Assembly: GCA_017893485.1 (NCBI GenBank)
Contig: CM030359.1
Span: 27,611,750-27,675,749, forward strand
DNA length: 64,000 nt
DNA from: Hemerocallis citrina
Taxonomy: Eukaryota > Streptophyta > Magnoliopsida > Asparagales > Asphodelaceae
Direction of reading: 5' to 3'
Shown here: one piece after another, positions 33,951 through 46,041 of the stretch
Position numbering within the stretch: position 1 is the first letter of the stretch
How the letters are laid out: the number at the start of each line of letters is the position of its first letter
The notes under the pieces: model-generated
The model's database searches: none
Told to the model about the DNA's origin: nothing
Seen by the model: only the letters and a program-made list of their open reading frames with translations
Made by a program: the position numbers and the translations under genes

Positions 33951-36879
33951 AGATGTGTAGCGCCCCGATTTCCAAACACTGGGAAACCGTGACACGAGCC
34001 AAGACCTTTTCTTCAATTAGTCACAATACACAGAAAAACAGGAGAATTTAAAAAAAATTTATTCAACACCCAATGTATTACAAGTCTGAATATTATACAA
34101 CTGCAATACCTTACAATAGAGTTACAATATTACTTTTACATTTCCAAGTATTACAACCTTCAACATCTTACATCAGAGTACAGGGAATGAAGAACAACAC
34201 TTGGTAACTCTCACTTGAGTACTTCTCAACTAATAGATAATCAATACATATACTGCAGCGGAACTAAACATAACACTGACTCCTTGCTTTCCTTGCCTTG
34301 AGTCCTCCTGAATCTCGCCTTTATACTTCGGCGATCCAGTACCTATGGAAGTAGGGACGTCAGTATTCACTGACGCTTAAAGGCTGATCATATAGCAGCG
34401 AATCTCCCAAGCAATATACAAAATATAACAATAGTGTTGGTGTAGTTTAAGTGTTCGTGAGTGCTAGGACTAGACTCTAATGCGATATTTAAATAGAACT
34501 AGGATGCTCCGATTCTAATATCAGCAAGTCTCCGAAGCAACATGCAGCCCATACTACATGCGACCCTATCTCAAGCCGTTTCTCCATATATAGGGATTTG
34601 AACCCGCGTTATGAATTCTAATTGTACACAACCTGTTCCTGACACCTACACGTGACTAATGAGGTTGCATACGTGGTCAAGTCCCACTAATGCATTTCGC
34701 CAGTGGTGTCTATGTTCGCCACTGCGACCCGGCTAACCGGACCTCACTCAAAACAAACGAACCCAATGTATCGGGCGTCATTCCAAAATCAAACTATAGG
34801 GTCTTGCAAGCGCAGGGTAGCGCGAAGCCTACCCTGTGGCACCCTCTGGGGTCTCGCAAGCGCAGGACTGCACAATGCATCCTGTGGCACCCCTAGTCAC
34901 GGCACCTCAGGAATTAACAGCGCGAGATACGCAACCCGTGTCCTCAACTTGTGAGACGGCACCGTACGTATCTCTTTGACGGGAAGGTACAACCCAATAC
35001 ACCACCTATGATCTGCCTCAAGGGACGAGTTAGTGTAAGGGGCCCCCTACAACCGACTCCTCTCTCCCGGCAAAAGGGTTTAAGTAAAATGATCCTTGTA
35101 AGTCACTATCCCAATGATGTCCCTGACTCGAACAATCCTAGGGATGACAATATTATAAACACAACATGCTAGGCCTTTAAAGTAGACTTCGCAAGACAAC
35201 TCTACTAGGCTGCTCAACCTAGACTTACCAGAATCCCTCAGGATCCGGTTCGTGGCTCATCGATCCAAGACCTTGGCCGTGCGAATATACATGCATGCCG
35301 CTACCCTAGACTTGGATTTCGTCTATACTCCGGTCCTCGATCAACCTACCCTGGTTAAGATTCGACGGTACACAAGGAGTGACTCCTCCACAGTTCCTTA
35401 GGGTGAGACAACATATGTCTTAATGGTCGATAGCCCTTAGGATGGTAATATCACCCTAGACGTGCACAACGAACTGTGTACTAGCTAACAAGCTATACAC
35501 GAGTAACAACCACATACGAGCCAATAAGCTACGTATGAAACAATAACTACCTACGAGCCAGGCGGGCCTCGTAGGAGATAACCACGTACATACCAGCCAA
35601 ATAAGCCGCGTATGAGACCAACAGCTACGCACGGGCCGGTCGAGCCGCGTACGAGACAACAACCTACATACGAGCCAAGTAAGCTACGTATGAGACCCAC
35701 AGCTACGTACGGGCCAGTTGAGCCACGTATGAGCACAACCATATGCGAACAACCATACAGGTAATCAATCTTAAAAGCAACCAAACGTGCTACTAGCAAA
35801 CTTGATCTCCTATTATTAGAAGCAACAGAAGAGTCTACTAATATTCTATGGTCGGTATTCTATTAAGGAAGAATCCGAAGGTGACATAACGGCCTTTATC
35901 GAACTAACTATCACTAGTGGTCTTCCCAATCCTTATTACTTCAACCTATAGCGCCTTAAGTATGGCATACAATTGCAAGCATCTTCCTACGACAATCTAA
36001 TCATATAACACAACCACTCACCATGATACTCCTAAGTATGAATATGATTAATGCTTGTGCTTACATCGAGCTTAAGCATGAAAATCACTACGACCTAGAC
36101 ATGAAGTCCACTATAGACAAGCATAGGTTATAATTTGAGCATGAAAGCTTACTACTTATCATGACTAATCACCCCAACCCAAGCATGGATATATAACTAG
36201 TATGAACATGCAACATCCCAAGGCATAGTAGGTATTCTAACACTAACCCTACAACATTATAAGCATGTATTTGAACTTTAGCATGGTATAGAACATAACA
36301 TAAAATCACTACAACTAACCATGGGTAGTTTCTTTAATCTAAGCATGAATATCATAGTATGGATATCATTAACTTAACATGATTAGCGTGACACCTACTT
36401 ACTTAGCATGAATAAGGATTAAGCATGATCATCTATTAACATAGCATGAACAAATACTTATCTAAGCATGGGTATCATGTAAACATGAGTATTCATTTAA
36501 TCTAGCATGGTATACAACTTACTTACAATTTAAACTAGCATGGCATACAACTTACTTGCAATTAAGCTAGCATGGCATACAACTTACTTACAATTAAAAC
36601 TAGCATGGTATACCACTTACCTACAATTAAACTAGCATGGTATACAACTTTTCTACCACTTATCTAGCATGGCATATGACTTCCTTACAATTAAACTAAC
36701 ATGGTATACAACTTTTCTACTATCATCCAAGCATGAATCTTTATTAAGCATGAATAACTACTAAACATGAATGTCTTACTAAGCATGGGTAACTACTAGT
36801 ATACAACATTCCTAAGTATATATGTATATATACTTCTAACATGGTAAGTAATTTTATCATGGATCCTACAACATTCTAA

Positions 36880-37490
36880 GCATAATTAAATTAATCTAAA
36901 CATGGTAGGAAACTCTAGGAATGAATCCTACAACATTCTAAGCATAATTAAATTAATCTAAACATGGTAGGAAACTCTAGGAATGAATCCTACAACATTC
37001 TAAGCATAAATAAATTACCAAACATGGTAGGAAATTCTTAGAATGAATCCTACAACATTCTAAGCATAATTAAATTAATCTAAATATGGTAGGAAACTCT
37101 AGGAATGAATCCTACAACATTCTAAGCATAAATAAATTACCAAACATGGTAGGAAATTCTTAGAATGAATCCTACAACATTCTAAGCATAATTAAATTAA
37201 TCTAAACATGGTAGGAAACTCTAGGAATGAATCCTACAACATTCTAAGCATAATTAAATTAATCTAAACATGGTAGGAAACTCTAGGAATGAATCCTACA
37301 ACATTCTAAGCATAAATAAATTACCAAACATGGTAGGAAATTCTTAGAATGAATCCTACAACATTCTAAGCATAATTAAATTAATCTAAATATGGTAGGA
37401 AACTCTAGGAATGAATCCTACAACATTCTAAGCATAAATAAATTACCAAACATGGTAGGAAATTCTTAGAATAAATCCTAAACATTCTAA
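36880..37490. repeat. Higher-order tandem repeat: A-A-B-A'-B unit duplicated
   Basis: Ten monomers of 60-62 bp starting at GCATAA. Type A carries TTAATCTAAACATGG and AACTCTAGGAATG; type B carries TTACCAAACATGG and AATTCTTAGAATG. The order is A A B A' B twice, and the fourth monomer of both blocks has the same TAAATATGG variant, so a five-monomer block of about 306 bp was duplicated as a whole. Confidence 0.9.
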
Positions 37491-37745
37491 GCATCATTAA
37501 ACATGCTAGGTATTTTTAGAAGAAATCCTACAATATTCTAAGCATCATTAAACATGCTAGGTATTTTTAGAAGAAATCCTACAATATTCTAAGCATCATT
37601 AAACATGCTAGGTATTTTTAGAAGAAATCCTACAACATTCTAAGTATCTTTAAACATGCTAGGTATTTTTAGAAGAAGTCCTACAACATTCTAAGCATCT
37701 TTAAACATGCTAGGTATTTTTACAAGAAGTCCTACAACATTCTAA
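37491..37745. repeat. 51-bp tandem repeat, five copies
   Basis: Units start at 37491, 37542, 37593, 37644 and 37695 with GCATCATTAAACATGCTAGG or close variants; the unit is a shortened relative of the preceding 60-62-bp monomers. Confidence 0.9.
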
Positions 37746-37913
37746 GCATATCTAAATTAATCTAATATAATCTTAGCATGGTATTTACTTTATGAACATA
37801 AAATAAACATCTACAACTATCTACTACTACTACTACTTCATTTTAATCAACATACTACTACTATTTTTATTTAAACAAGCTACTTCTTAATTGCCTACTA
37901 GTCTTTATTATCA

Positions 37914-38155
37914 CTAGTGATAAAAGAAAAGATCCTTTTTATTTATTCTACAACTAGTGATTATAAAAGAAAAGATCTTTTTATTTATTCTACAACTAGT
38001 GATTAATAAAGAAAAGATCTTTTTATTTATTCTACAAGTAGTGATTATAAAAGAAAAGATCTTTTTATTTATTCTACAACTAGTGATTAATAAAGAAAAG
38101 ATCTTTTTATTTATTCTACAACTAGTGATTATAAAAGAAAAGATATTTTTATTTA
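37914..38155. repeat. 42-bp tandem repeat, about six copies
   Basis: Units contain AAAGAAAAGATCTTTTTATT; ATTATAAAAG and ATTAATAAAG versions alternate. The 42-bp period is a multiple of three, which creates a spurious repetitive reading frame. Confidence 0.9.
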
Positions 38156-38778
38156 AGAAAGAAAACTACAATAATAAAATGAGGTAAGAACCTTCATCCA
38201 ACATATGCTTATTATTATTTTGTCCAAGTTCAATACAAGTCCTACAACCAAAATGGTTGTATAAGAATGTTCATATGTTTATGTATAGTTCATATCAAGT
38301 CCTACAAGTCCTACAACCCCCAATCGGTTGTATGTGTAAGTTCATATGCATTATGCCATTTTAGTCCAACAACAAACATAAACAACAACTACAATTATAA
38401 AGATGTGATCTTTATGTGTTTAGTGGGTACTACTACTACTTTCTTTCTTTTATTCATCACCACATTCACAACAACAACAACACACCATCACAAGAACAAC
38501 CCCAAAAAACAAAAGAAAGCAAAACAAGAAGATAGGAGAAGAAATCAAAACACAATACAAACAAACAAGCAAAGAAACAAAGAAAATGTGGAGAACCCCC
38601 CACCTTAGTCTCTATTGGAAGGACTTGCTAGCTCAACCTTCTCCTTCCCCTAGCTCCTAGAACTCTTAGGAAAAACCCTACAAGAAAACTCTCTTGTTAG
38701 TATGAGATTCTCTCTTTCTTTTCCTTTCCTTTCTTTCTTTTTGTTTTCTAAAATGAGACAAGGTGGAGAAGGAGGGGG

Positions 38779-38786
38779 TATTTATA
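38779..38786 (-). promoter_or_regulatory. TATA box of the giant solo LTR
   Basis: Minus strand TATAAATACCCCC, same context as the Tekay-2 TATA box. Confidence 0.55.
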
Positions 38787-39382
38787 GGAGGAGAGAAGGG
38801 TGGATAGTGCAAAATTGCACATACACATTTGCATTTTGGCCCTCCCCTAAATTGGGGGCCGGCCATGCCCTAGGAGGAGGGGTAAGGTGTAGGTATGGTG
38901 AGGTGGAGGCATGGTGAAGGGATAAGGTTTCTAGAAGGGGTTTAATTCTTCTCATGCATACAAACCCTACTTTAAGCCTCTTAATCAAACCCTAACTATC
39001 TTACTAAGTTGTCATGACAAGGATGAGTACATTGTCCTTGAGTATATGCTACATATTTTGCATGATGTACTAAGTATCATACAATTGTATGTATGTGCAC
39101 ATGTATGTGCATACCAAAAATTCCTTATATAATCCTCATAAATAGTTTAATTTGAAAATAATACTAAAATAAGTTTTTATTATTAATTCAGAGGATCGTG
39201 CTATCAATTCGATGCACTTCGGAGGTACACCGACCGATATATGGGCGTAGACACTGTTTGTGGGCAAACCGGCGAAAAATCACCAAAATAATTTGATTTT
39301 GGAATTAAAATGAAATAATAATAAAATAATAATGAAATAGTAATTTATACGAGGTAATATCTGTCCGGGATATTACAAGATG

Positions 39383-40884
39383 ACCGAATGGCTAAGTATC
39401 TAGCCAAGGTCCAAAATCTCATGGCTCTCTTCGAAGAGGCGCTTATTCGGCGAATCCCGAGAGAAGAAAATGCCCAAGCAGACGCTCTCTCCAAGTTAAC
39501 CTCTTCCTCCCTCCAAGGTCCCGAGCAGACCGTGTTAATTGAAGTGCTCCTGAAGCCGAGCATAGAAGAAGAAACTCCCGACTCCATGGAGTCGCTTCCG
39601 GTTCAACTTCAAGATAATTGGATGAAACCCCTGGTAGAATTCCTAAGGGATGGGCTCCTCCCCGAAGACCCTAAGGAAGCTCACCGAGTCAGAACTAGAG
39701 TGGAGCGGTACACCATTGTAGAGGGGGTCTTGTACAAACGCTCCTTCACGCTAATTGACGGCAGACCTTATCTGAGGTGCCTCTCCCCCGAACAAGCCAC
39801 ATACACCTTGCAAGAGCTTCACGAAGGCATAGGCGGAGCACATTCAGGGTTCAGGTCCCTTGCCCTAAAGGTGTTGAATTATGGATATTTCTGGCCTACC
39901 CTCTTACAAGACGCCGAGCGACATGTTCGGCAATGCAGCTCTTATCAAAAGCACTCCAACATCCGTCGCCTCCCACAAGCTCGGCTCGCCACCCTATCAA
40001 GTCCTATTCCTTTCGCAATGTGGGGGATGGATTTACTAGGACCGTTCCCGCCAGCTCCCGGCCAACTCAAATTTTTAGTCATGGCGATCGACTACTTCTC
40101 AAAGTGGATAGAGGCTGAGCCCTTGGCCGCAATCACTGAGAACAAAGTACTCTAGTTCTTTTGGAAGAACGTCATCTGCAGGTTCGGCATCCCTTGAGTC
40201 CTCATAACCGACAATGGAACACAGTTTATAGGGGCCTCCTTCCAAGCTCTGTGTGAAGACCTTGCCATCCAACAACGCTTCTCCTCTATCTCCCATCCTC
40301 AATCAAACGGCCAAGTGGAAAACGCAAATCGACAGATCCTTTCCAGTATCAAGAAGAGGCTGGATAAGTCCGCTAAAGGTTTATGGGTTGATCAGCTCCC
40401 GAACGTACTGTGGAATTACCGCACTACCAAATGCACCCCCACAGGAGAGTCGCCGTTCAACCTCACCTACGGGGCCGAGGCTATAATCCCCCTGGAAGTC
40501 GGTGTACCCTCTCCTCGTCTTATTGCTTATGAAGAAGAGCAGAATGCCAGAGAGCTCCGAGCAAATCTGGACTTGATCGATGAGCTCCGTGAAAGAGCTG
40601 TCATTCGTCAACAAAGCTATCGGAGAAGGATCGAGCTGGCCTATAACAAGAGAATCCGTCCTACCGATCTCAAAAAAGGGAACTTAGTCCTCAGAAAGTT
40701 AGCTATCTCCTTCACCAGTCAGAAGAGTAAGCTAGCTCCAAATTGGGAAGGACCCTACAAGATCATCAAAGTAGTTCGGCCTGGAGCCTACCGTCTAGAA
40801 GATCTTGAAGGCAGAGAGATCCTAAGGACTTGGAATGCCGACCATCTCTTGAAGTACCAAAAGAGCGCATCAATGCCTCTCTAA
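39383..40884 (+). pseudogene. pol: Tat pol part 3: end of second RNase H and integrase
   Basis: Reading continues with MAKYLAKVQNLMALF and ENAQADALSKL. Integrase N-terminal zinc region has HEGIGGAHSG and CSSYQ, where the family has CxxC: the second Cys is Tyr here. The catalytic core has D in MWGMDLLGPF, D in ITDNGTQF and E in HPQSNGQVENANR. The C-terminal part includes GNLVLRKL, WEGPYKI and RTWNADHLLKYQ, ending at the TAA near 40882. Two in-frame stops break the core, TAG at 40153 and TGA near 40195. No chromodomain, as usual for Tat. Confidence 0.9.
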
Positions 40885-41060
40885 GTACCTTCGGATGCTA
40901 AACTGTTCCATTCCTTTCACTTGTATTTTGATTTTGTTTTCTGCAATGTAATAACAGCTCACAACTTAGAAGCAGCCGGCTAGTTGTTTTCAATAAAGGA
41001 TATTTTTTCATATTCTACGTGTGAATTGCTTGTATCTCTCTGTTTTTACGTTCCTCATAC
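40885..41060. other. Spacer after Tat pol
   Basis: AT-rich; contains a sense AATAAA at 40992-40997, about 110 bases after the pol stop. Confidence 0.4.
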
Positions 41061-41871
41061 TCTAACGACGAGTTCGGAGTCCAACACTTGGCTCGACTCC
41101 GCTTCGTAGGCTCGCTCTAAAGCGAGCTAGAAGTGGTTCGCCATTCAGAATTGCTCCCACAACCATTGAAACAAACTTTAACGACGAGTTCAGAGTCCAA
41201 CACTTGGCTCGACTCCGCTTCGTAGGTTCGCTCTAGAGCAAGCTAGAAGTGGTTTGCCATTTGGAATTGCTCCCACAACCGTTGAAACAAACTCTAACGA
41301 CGAGTTTGGAGTCCAACACTTGGCTCGACTCCGCTTCCTAGGTTCGCTCTAAAGCAAGCTAGAAGTGGTTCGCCATTCGGAATTGCTCCCACAACCGTTG
41401 AAACAAACTCTAACGACGAGTTCGGAGTCCAACACTTGGCTCGACTCCGCTTCGTAGGTTCGCTCTAAAGCGAGCTAGAAGTGGTTGCCATTCGGAATTG
41501 CTCCCACAACCGTTGGAACAAACTCTAACGACGAGTTCGGAGTCCAACACTTGGCTCGACTCCGCTTCGTAGGTTCGCTCTAAAGCGAGCTAGAAGTGGT
41601 TCGCCATTCGGAATTGCTCCCACAACCGTTGGAACAAACTCTAACGACGAGTTCGGAGTCCAACACTTGGCTCGACTCCGCTTCGTAGGTTCGCTCTAAA
41701 GCGAGCTAGAAGTGGTTCGCCATTTGGAATTGCTCCCACAACCATTGGAACAAACTCTAACGACGAGTTCGGAGTCCAACACTTGGCTCGACTCCGCTTC
41801 GTAGGTTTGCTCTAAAGCGAGCTAGAAGTGGTTTGCCATTCGGAATTACTCCCACAACCATTGAAACAAAC
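41061..41871. repeat. 116-bp tandem repeat, seven copies, in the Tat 3' region
   Basis: Unit starts TCTAACGACGAGTTCGGAGT at 41061, 41177, 41293, 41409, 41524, 41640 and 41756; spacing 115-116 bp. Copies differ by a few bases each. Beyond 41872 the repeat decays (AACTCGAACAACAAGTTCGG). Confidence 0.95.
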
Positions 41872-42269
41872 TCGAACAACAAGTTCGGAGCTCACCATTT
41901 TCTCCTCGAGTTGCTCCTCGAACTCGTCTCCCAAATGGCTCTCTCCTAGAGCCGAGCTCTTCACTCCGCTCATCTCCAAAGCGGGCCTCTTCTAAGCGAG
42001 TTCGGAGCTCAAAACTCTCCTATAGAGTTGCTCCTTGCACTCACTTCAAAGAATGGGTATTCCCATGGCTCTTACGATGATCTTCCTAGCACCTCTTCTT
42101 TACCCCTAGGAGTGGAGCTCCTCTTCAAAAATCTCCAAAAACAGAGAGCATAACACCAGGCTTCGGAGCTCTTCACCTCTCCCATATGCCGACCCCCTTC
42201 CTCGCCGAGCTCTGACCCCTCCTCCGTCGTCAAGCTCACCTCAATGAACTCGCCTCGATGAGCTCCGCC

Positions 42270-42490
42270 ATGGCCGAGCTACCGAGCCGAAGGGACGAGG
42301 TACCGACTTCCACATATGGAGAAAAATGTTGCCAAGCCAGTTTCACCGTCAGATTGTCTCAAAAAACGTGCTAGAACATGATGAACGGCTCAGATCGTGC
42401 CACATCTTCACAAAACAACAAGATAAAGTTTTCTCGAAATTTGAGCCTTTTGTCTCGTGATTCGCGCCAAGATCGTGATCAACCATCCAA
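42270..42490. repeat. Partial copy of the Tat 284-bp repeat
   Basis: Carries the anchor GGGACGAGGTACCGAC and CACATATGGAGAAAAATG, then the GGCTCAGATCGTGCC and AACAAGATAA...TTTTCTCG phrases found again at 46190-46358 and 57056-57838. The antisense gene lies between this copy and the next. Confidence 0.8.
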
Positions 42491-42631
42491 ATGGAGCCAC
42501 GTAGCTCGGATCTAAAATTCGAACTACCGATCTACCGAACTGCAAAGTGGAGAAAAATGCACCTCAAAATCCGTGCTCGGAATCGCCGAACAGGAAGCAA
42601 CACACGAACACCAAAAAAAAAAAGAAGAACT

Positions 42632-42637
42632 TTTATT
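42632..42637 (-). terminator. Poly(A) signal of the antisense gene
   Basis: Minus strand AATAAA, about 95 bases after the stop codon at 42728, in a T-rich downstream context. Confidence 0.5.
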
Positions 42638-43444
42638 AAGGAGTACAACGGACAAAAACATTCAAGTTATAAGGCCAAGCTATTACAACAAGGTGCTATA
42701 AAAATTCCAAAGTATAATACAACTCTTTCAACGCTTCTTCGGAACAGGGACGTTCCGGTTTAGAGAAACGTGAGGGCGGCGCCGCTTCACCTCCGAGTTC
42801 GTCTCTACACCAACGAACCGAGACGCTTCCTCGGCGCTGCCTCTGACAGTGGCTCCAACCGAGGCTCCGCTAGATGAGATGGCCACGCCACTCTGAGCGT
42901 CGGTCGGGCTCCGACGAACGATAGGTGGACGAGTCACGAGTTCGTAGAAAGAGATCCCCCTCTCACTCTCCTCGCGGGTGCACGAAGTGCTTCGGACGTT
43001 AATCCTCACGGGCTGAGGTTTAAGGCGAGCGACTTCCTCTTCAAGTTTGATGATCCTATCCTTCAAAGTATCGTCTTTCACTGACATCTTGAAACGAGGA
43101 AGTTTTGTCGAGCTTGCGTCCCCGGCACAGTCAGTTATGATTCGGCGAAGGTTGGTCACTTCGATGCTTTTGTCGACCGTAACCCTCTTTAGCTGCTCAA
43201 CCTTCGAAGCTAGCTCATCGCACTCGGCCAACGCCGAGGTTAACTCATCCTCCTTCGCCGAGAGTTCTCCCTCGACTATCTGCAAGTGACGAATCTCAGC
43301 CAATAACTCGTTATTCGTCTTCTGCACGTTGAATAACACCCTCCTAATTAACTCGATCTCGCCCTCGAGACGAGCTTCGCGTGATCGCTTAAATAATTCT
43401 GTTCGCCACCGAGCTGCTGTGGCGTCCGAACCGAGTCCGACGAT

Positions 43445-43618
43445 CTGAAAAACCAAAGCATTTCATTGGAAGACGAGTTCCGAGCCAAACACTTGGACAA
43501 ATTCGGGAAAAGAAATCTTTCATTCATATCAAAAAGAAGCGGTGGCCAATCCGCTATAGGGCTTTACAAAAATAAAGAGAAGAGGATTTATGTAAAGACA
43601 AGGAGATCAAGGATTCAC
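43445..43618 (-). other. Antisense-gene intron 3
   Basis: 174 nt, minus-strand CAG|GTGAATCC to GGTTTTTCAG|ATCGTC, phase 0, with multiple stops inside. Confidence 0.7.
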
Positions 43619-44215
43619 CTGGGGCGGCGGCTCGATCACAGGCGCCTCGCCAGATGGTCCATCGCCCCCCGTTGCCCCAGCTTGGGGGTCGACCGCCACA
43701 GTCTCGAGGACGGCAGGCACCTCCCCGTCCTGCTGGTCACCCTCCTCCTCTTCTCCTTCCTGCTCTCCGCCCTCCTCCTCTTCGCCGGGCCACAGGCAAT
43801 ATCCCACTCTTTCGAAGCCGGGGACACGAGACTCGATGTGGTCAAGCGCTCTCCCATAAGACAGCTCCATTTTCCTAGCCATGTGCTTCTTTGCCTCGGC
43901 CTTAACCTCCTTCCTGGCCACCTCCGCCGCGGCGTCCCTCTCCGCCTTCGCCGCCTCCAGGGCCTTCGCCGATGCGGCCAGCTCCTCGGCAGCCTTAGCA
44001 ACCTTGGCAACCTTTGCGGTGAGCTGCTCCTTCGCTCGCTCCAGGGCCGTCTCAAGATCGGCAACCCGAACCTCCAAGCCCTCCGAGCGGCACTGCTCGG
44101 CCTCGAGCTGCTTCATCGCCCTCGCCTTCTCCGCCCTGTCCTTGTCAAAGAGGGCTTTCAGCTCCATCTCTTGCTCGGCGAACTCCTGAACAAGGTGGCT
44201 GAAGTGACAAGTGGC

Positions 44216-44291
44216 CTACAATGAATGAGCGTTAGGTGGTTGTAAAAGCCGAGTTATGGACTTAAAGAAATTTTCAAAGAAAAATGCTTAC
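44216..44291 (-). other. Antisense-gene intron 2
   Basis: 76 nt, minus-strand TCG|GTAAGCATT to CATTGTAG|GCCACT, phase 0. The 5' splice site is close to consensus. Confidence 0.75.
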
Positions 44292-44761
44292 CGACATGAG
44301 CGACCGAGCAATCTCGAAGGTATCATCCCCGGTCGTCCCCACCTTCAGAGCGGCTCGGTCCTTTGGGGTTGCGAGATGCTTGACGGCCTGCATGCACATC
44401 TTCGAAACTCCAAGGAAGCCGTCGTGGTTCTTCACCCGCCAGTCGGGGACGAACAACTTCTTATGGGCCTCGGTCAAGATCTGCTCGGCCTGAGGCGTCA
44501 GAGGCGGGGCCTACAGAGCCAGCGCCGTCGAAACCGAAAAGGCCTCACTGGCCGGGGCAGATGAGGCCGGGGCAGACGGTTCTACAAAGACGGCCACCGA
44601 CGGAGACGGTGCTTGAGGAGCAGGGGTAGGGTCGGCAACTACCGAGGGGGCCTTGGAAGGACGGCCGGATGCGAGCCCGGCGCTCGGCTTCTTCCTCTTC
44701 CTACCATCGGCGACCTTGCCTCACTCTGACATCATTCCCATGAAGTCCATCTTCGGCGCCT

Positions 44762-44858
44762 CTGTTCCAAACAAAGAAACCAAAAAACAACAAATTAGAA
44801 GATCGCACAAGAAGGAAAGAAAGAGAGAAAAAAATGCAGCGAGATGTCAGGGGCATAC
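44762..44858 (-). other. Antisense-gene intron 1
   Basis: 97 nt, T-rich, minus-strand CCGA|GTATGCCCC to TTTGGAACAG|AGGCGCC; joining gives a continuous frame into KAPKMDF. Confidence 0.65.
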
Positions 44859-46033
44859 TCGGGTCGATCGGACTAAGGCCCGACCCGTGTAGCACCTCCT
44901 CAGTCATTTCTTTCCAGCTTAACATTGGGAGAGCAATAAGCTTTGCCGCCACCTCCTCCTTGGCCGCAGTCAGCATCGGGTCGGCCCTTGCAAACTTCGG
45001 CACCTCTTCCTTCCACCGAGTCGGGAAGCCCAGCCTCGAGAGCCCCTTCAACAAAAAAACTTCTCCTTCTAACCTTTTATCGAATCCGGATTCTCTATGA
45101 GCTTAACGCCTCTCCGGGGTGACAAGTAGTAGCGAGGCTCGGCCTTCGTCATCCGGTTGATCCGATATAGACTCCGAAGGATTACCAGGTCTGGCTCGAC
45201 CTCAGCAATGCGACACTGCAGCAAGAAAGAGAGCACATGGCGCCAGGTGTTCGGCATAAATTGTACCGGTGCCAGACAGTACCGGTGGAGAACCTTCAAC
45301 ACGAAGGGATGCAGAGGGAAGCACAAGCCGGCGCACAAAGAGTCGAAGTCGAACACGCACGTGTCCGATGACAGCTCGCTGTTCACTCGCATCCCAGGGC
45401 TGGGGAGGATCAGACTGTATTCCGAAGGGATGGCAAACCCCTTTCTGATCCGGAGGAGGTCCCTCTCGGATAATACCGAAGCAAGGTCGTCCACCTCGGT
45501 GACCTCCCTCAGGGCGTTCTCCTCATAAACTGCCGACCGACCAACGATCGCCTTCTTCAGCAGATCACCCTCGTACTGCCTAATGCCGGCGTGACCGGAC
45601 AGCACACCAGGGTACCGGCCCGACTCGGGGGCTCGCCTTTCAGGCTCCACGATCTCCTCGACTACAGGAGACCGGGCAACTACCTTCTTCTTCACGGCCA
45701 TAGACGACCCTACCACTTTCTTCCCCTTTCTCCGGCTCGCTACTTGACTTCTCTCCTCGGCACCACTATCTCCAGAGGACGATGCCTCACTTCCCGAGTT
45801 TACCCTTGACATCTCTAATAAATATCTAAGGCAAAAACACTGACCTTGATGTGACGTGAACTTGAATGTGACGTGCACGGTAGGAATTTTTTTGCCGGAA
45901 ATTGCCTGGCCTACGCGACAGCCAGCACCACCGCCTTAGAGCACAAATCACTGCTAGCAGAGCGAAACTGAGAGTGAAAGTAAAAATTCAGAGTAAAAGC
46001 AAGAGATGAGCTAGGAATAGAGGAGAGTGAGGA

Positions 46034-46041
46034 CTTATAGC
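46034..46041 (-). promoter_or_regulatory. Putative TATA box of the antisense gene
   Basis: Minus strand GGCTATAAGTCC, about 225 bases upstream of the ATG at 45812, outside any LTR. It gives the antisense gene a promoter independent of the LTR. Confidence 0.45.

Larger units (their letters stand above)
33956..39377 (-). mobile_element. Giant 5.4-kb Tekay-type solo LTR (TSD AGATG)
   Basis: Plus strand runs TGTAGCGCCCCG...GGGATATTACA, so the element orientation is minus (TGTAATATCCCGG...GGGGCGCTACA), the termini of Tekay-type LTRs. AGATG flanks it at 33951-33955 and 39378-39382. Minus-strand TATA box TATAAATACC at 38779-38786, near the 5' end as in Tekay-2. No coding domain. It is inflated by several tandem arrays: about 35500-35750 (ACGAGCC/GCTACGTATGAG units), 36500-36700 (CTAGCATGGCATACAACTT units), 36880-37490, 37491-37745 and 37914-38155. 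Confidence 0.9.
42728..45812 (-). pseudogene. Four-exon antisense gene of the Tat element (Transposase_28-like protein)
   Basis: Antisense to gag-pol. Inferred exons: 45812-44859, 44761-44292, 44215-43619, 43444-42728. Introns are 97, 76 and 174 nt with GT-AG borders (GA|GTATGC...GGAACAG; TCG|GTAAGC...TTGTAG; CAG|GTGAAT...TTTCAG), and all three joins keep frame. Exon 1 begins MSRVNSGSEASSSGD, has a basic KKVV region, then a conserved block (GFAIPSEYSLILPSPG, CFPLHPFVLKVLHRYCLAP, NTWRHVLSFL) resembling Pfam PF04195, the putative gypsy-type transposon domain known from antisense ORFs of Tat elements. Exons 3 and 4 encode an Ala/Glu-rich coiled coil and a basic tail ending VPVPKKR. Damage: TAG at 45069 at a conserved Trp position with a frameshift in the adjacent T7 run, TGA at 44721, TAG at 44511. 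The function of this protein family is unknown. Confidence 0.8.

Noticed and set aside
36880..38155. Regularly spaced repeats considered as a CRISPR array
   Set aside because: Units are contiguous without unique spacers and lie in a plant LTR.
37957..38187. Repetitive 76-codon frame rich in Ile/Leu/Phe/Lys
   Set aside because: Created by the 42-bp tandem repeat, whose period is a multiple of three; no start context or homology.
43654..44189. Plus-strand frames opposite antisense exon 3
   Set aside because: Shadow of the GC-rich, Ala/Glu-rich antisense coding exon; no homology.
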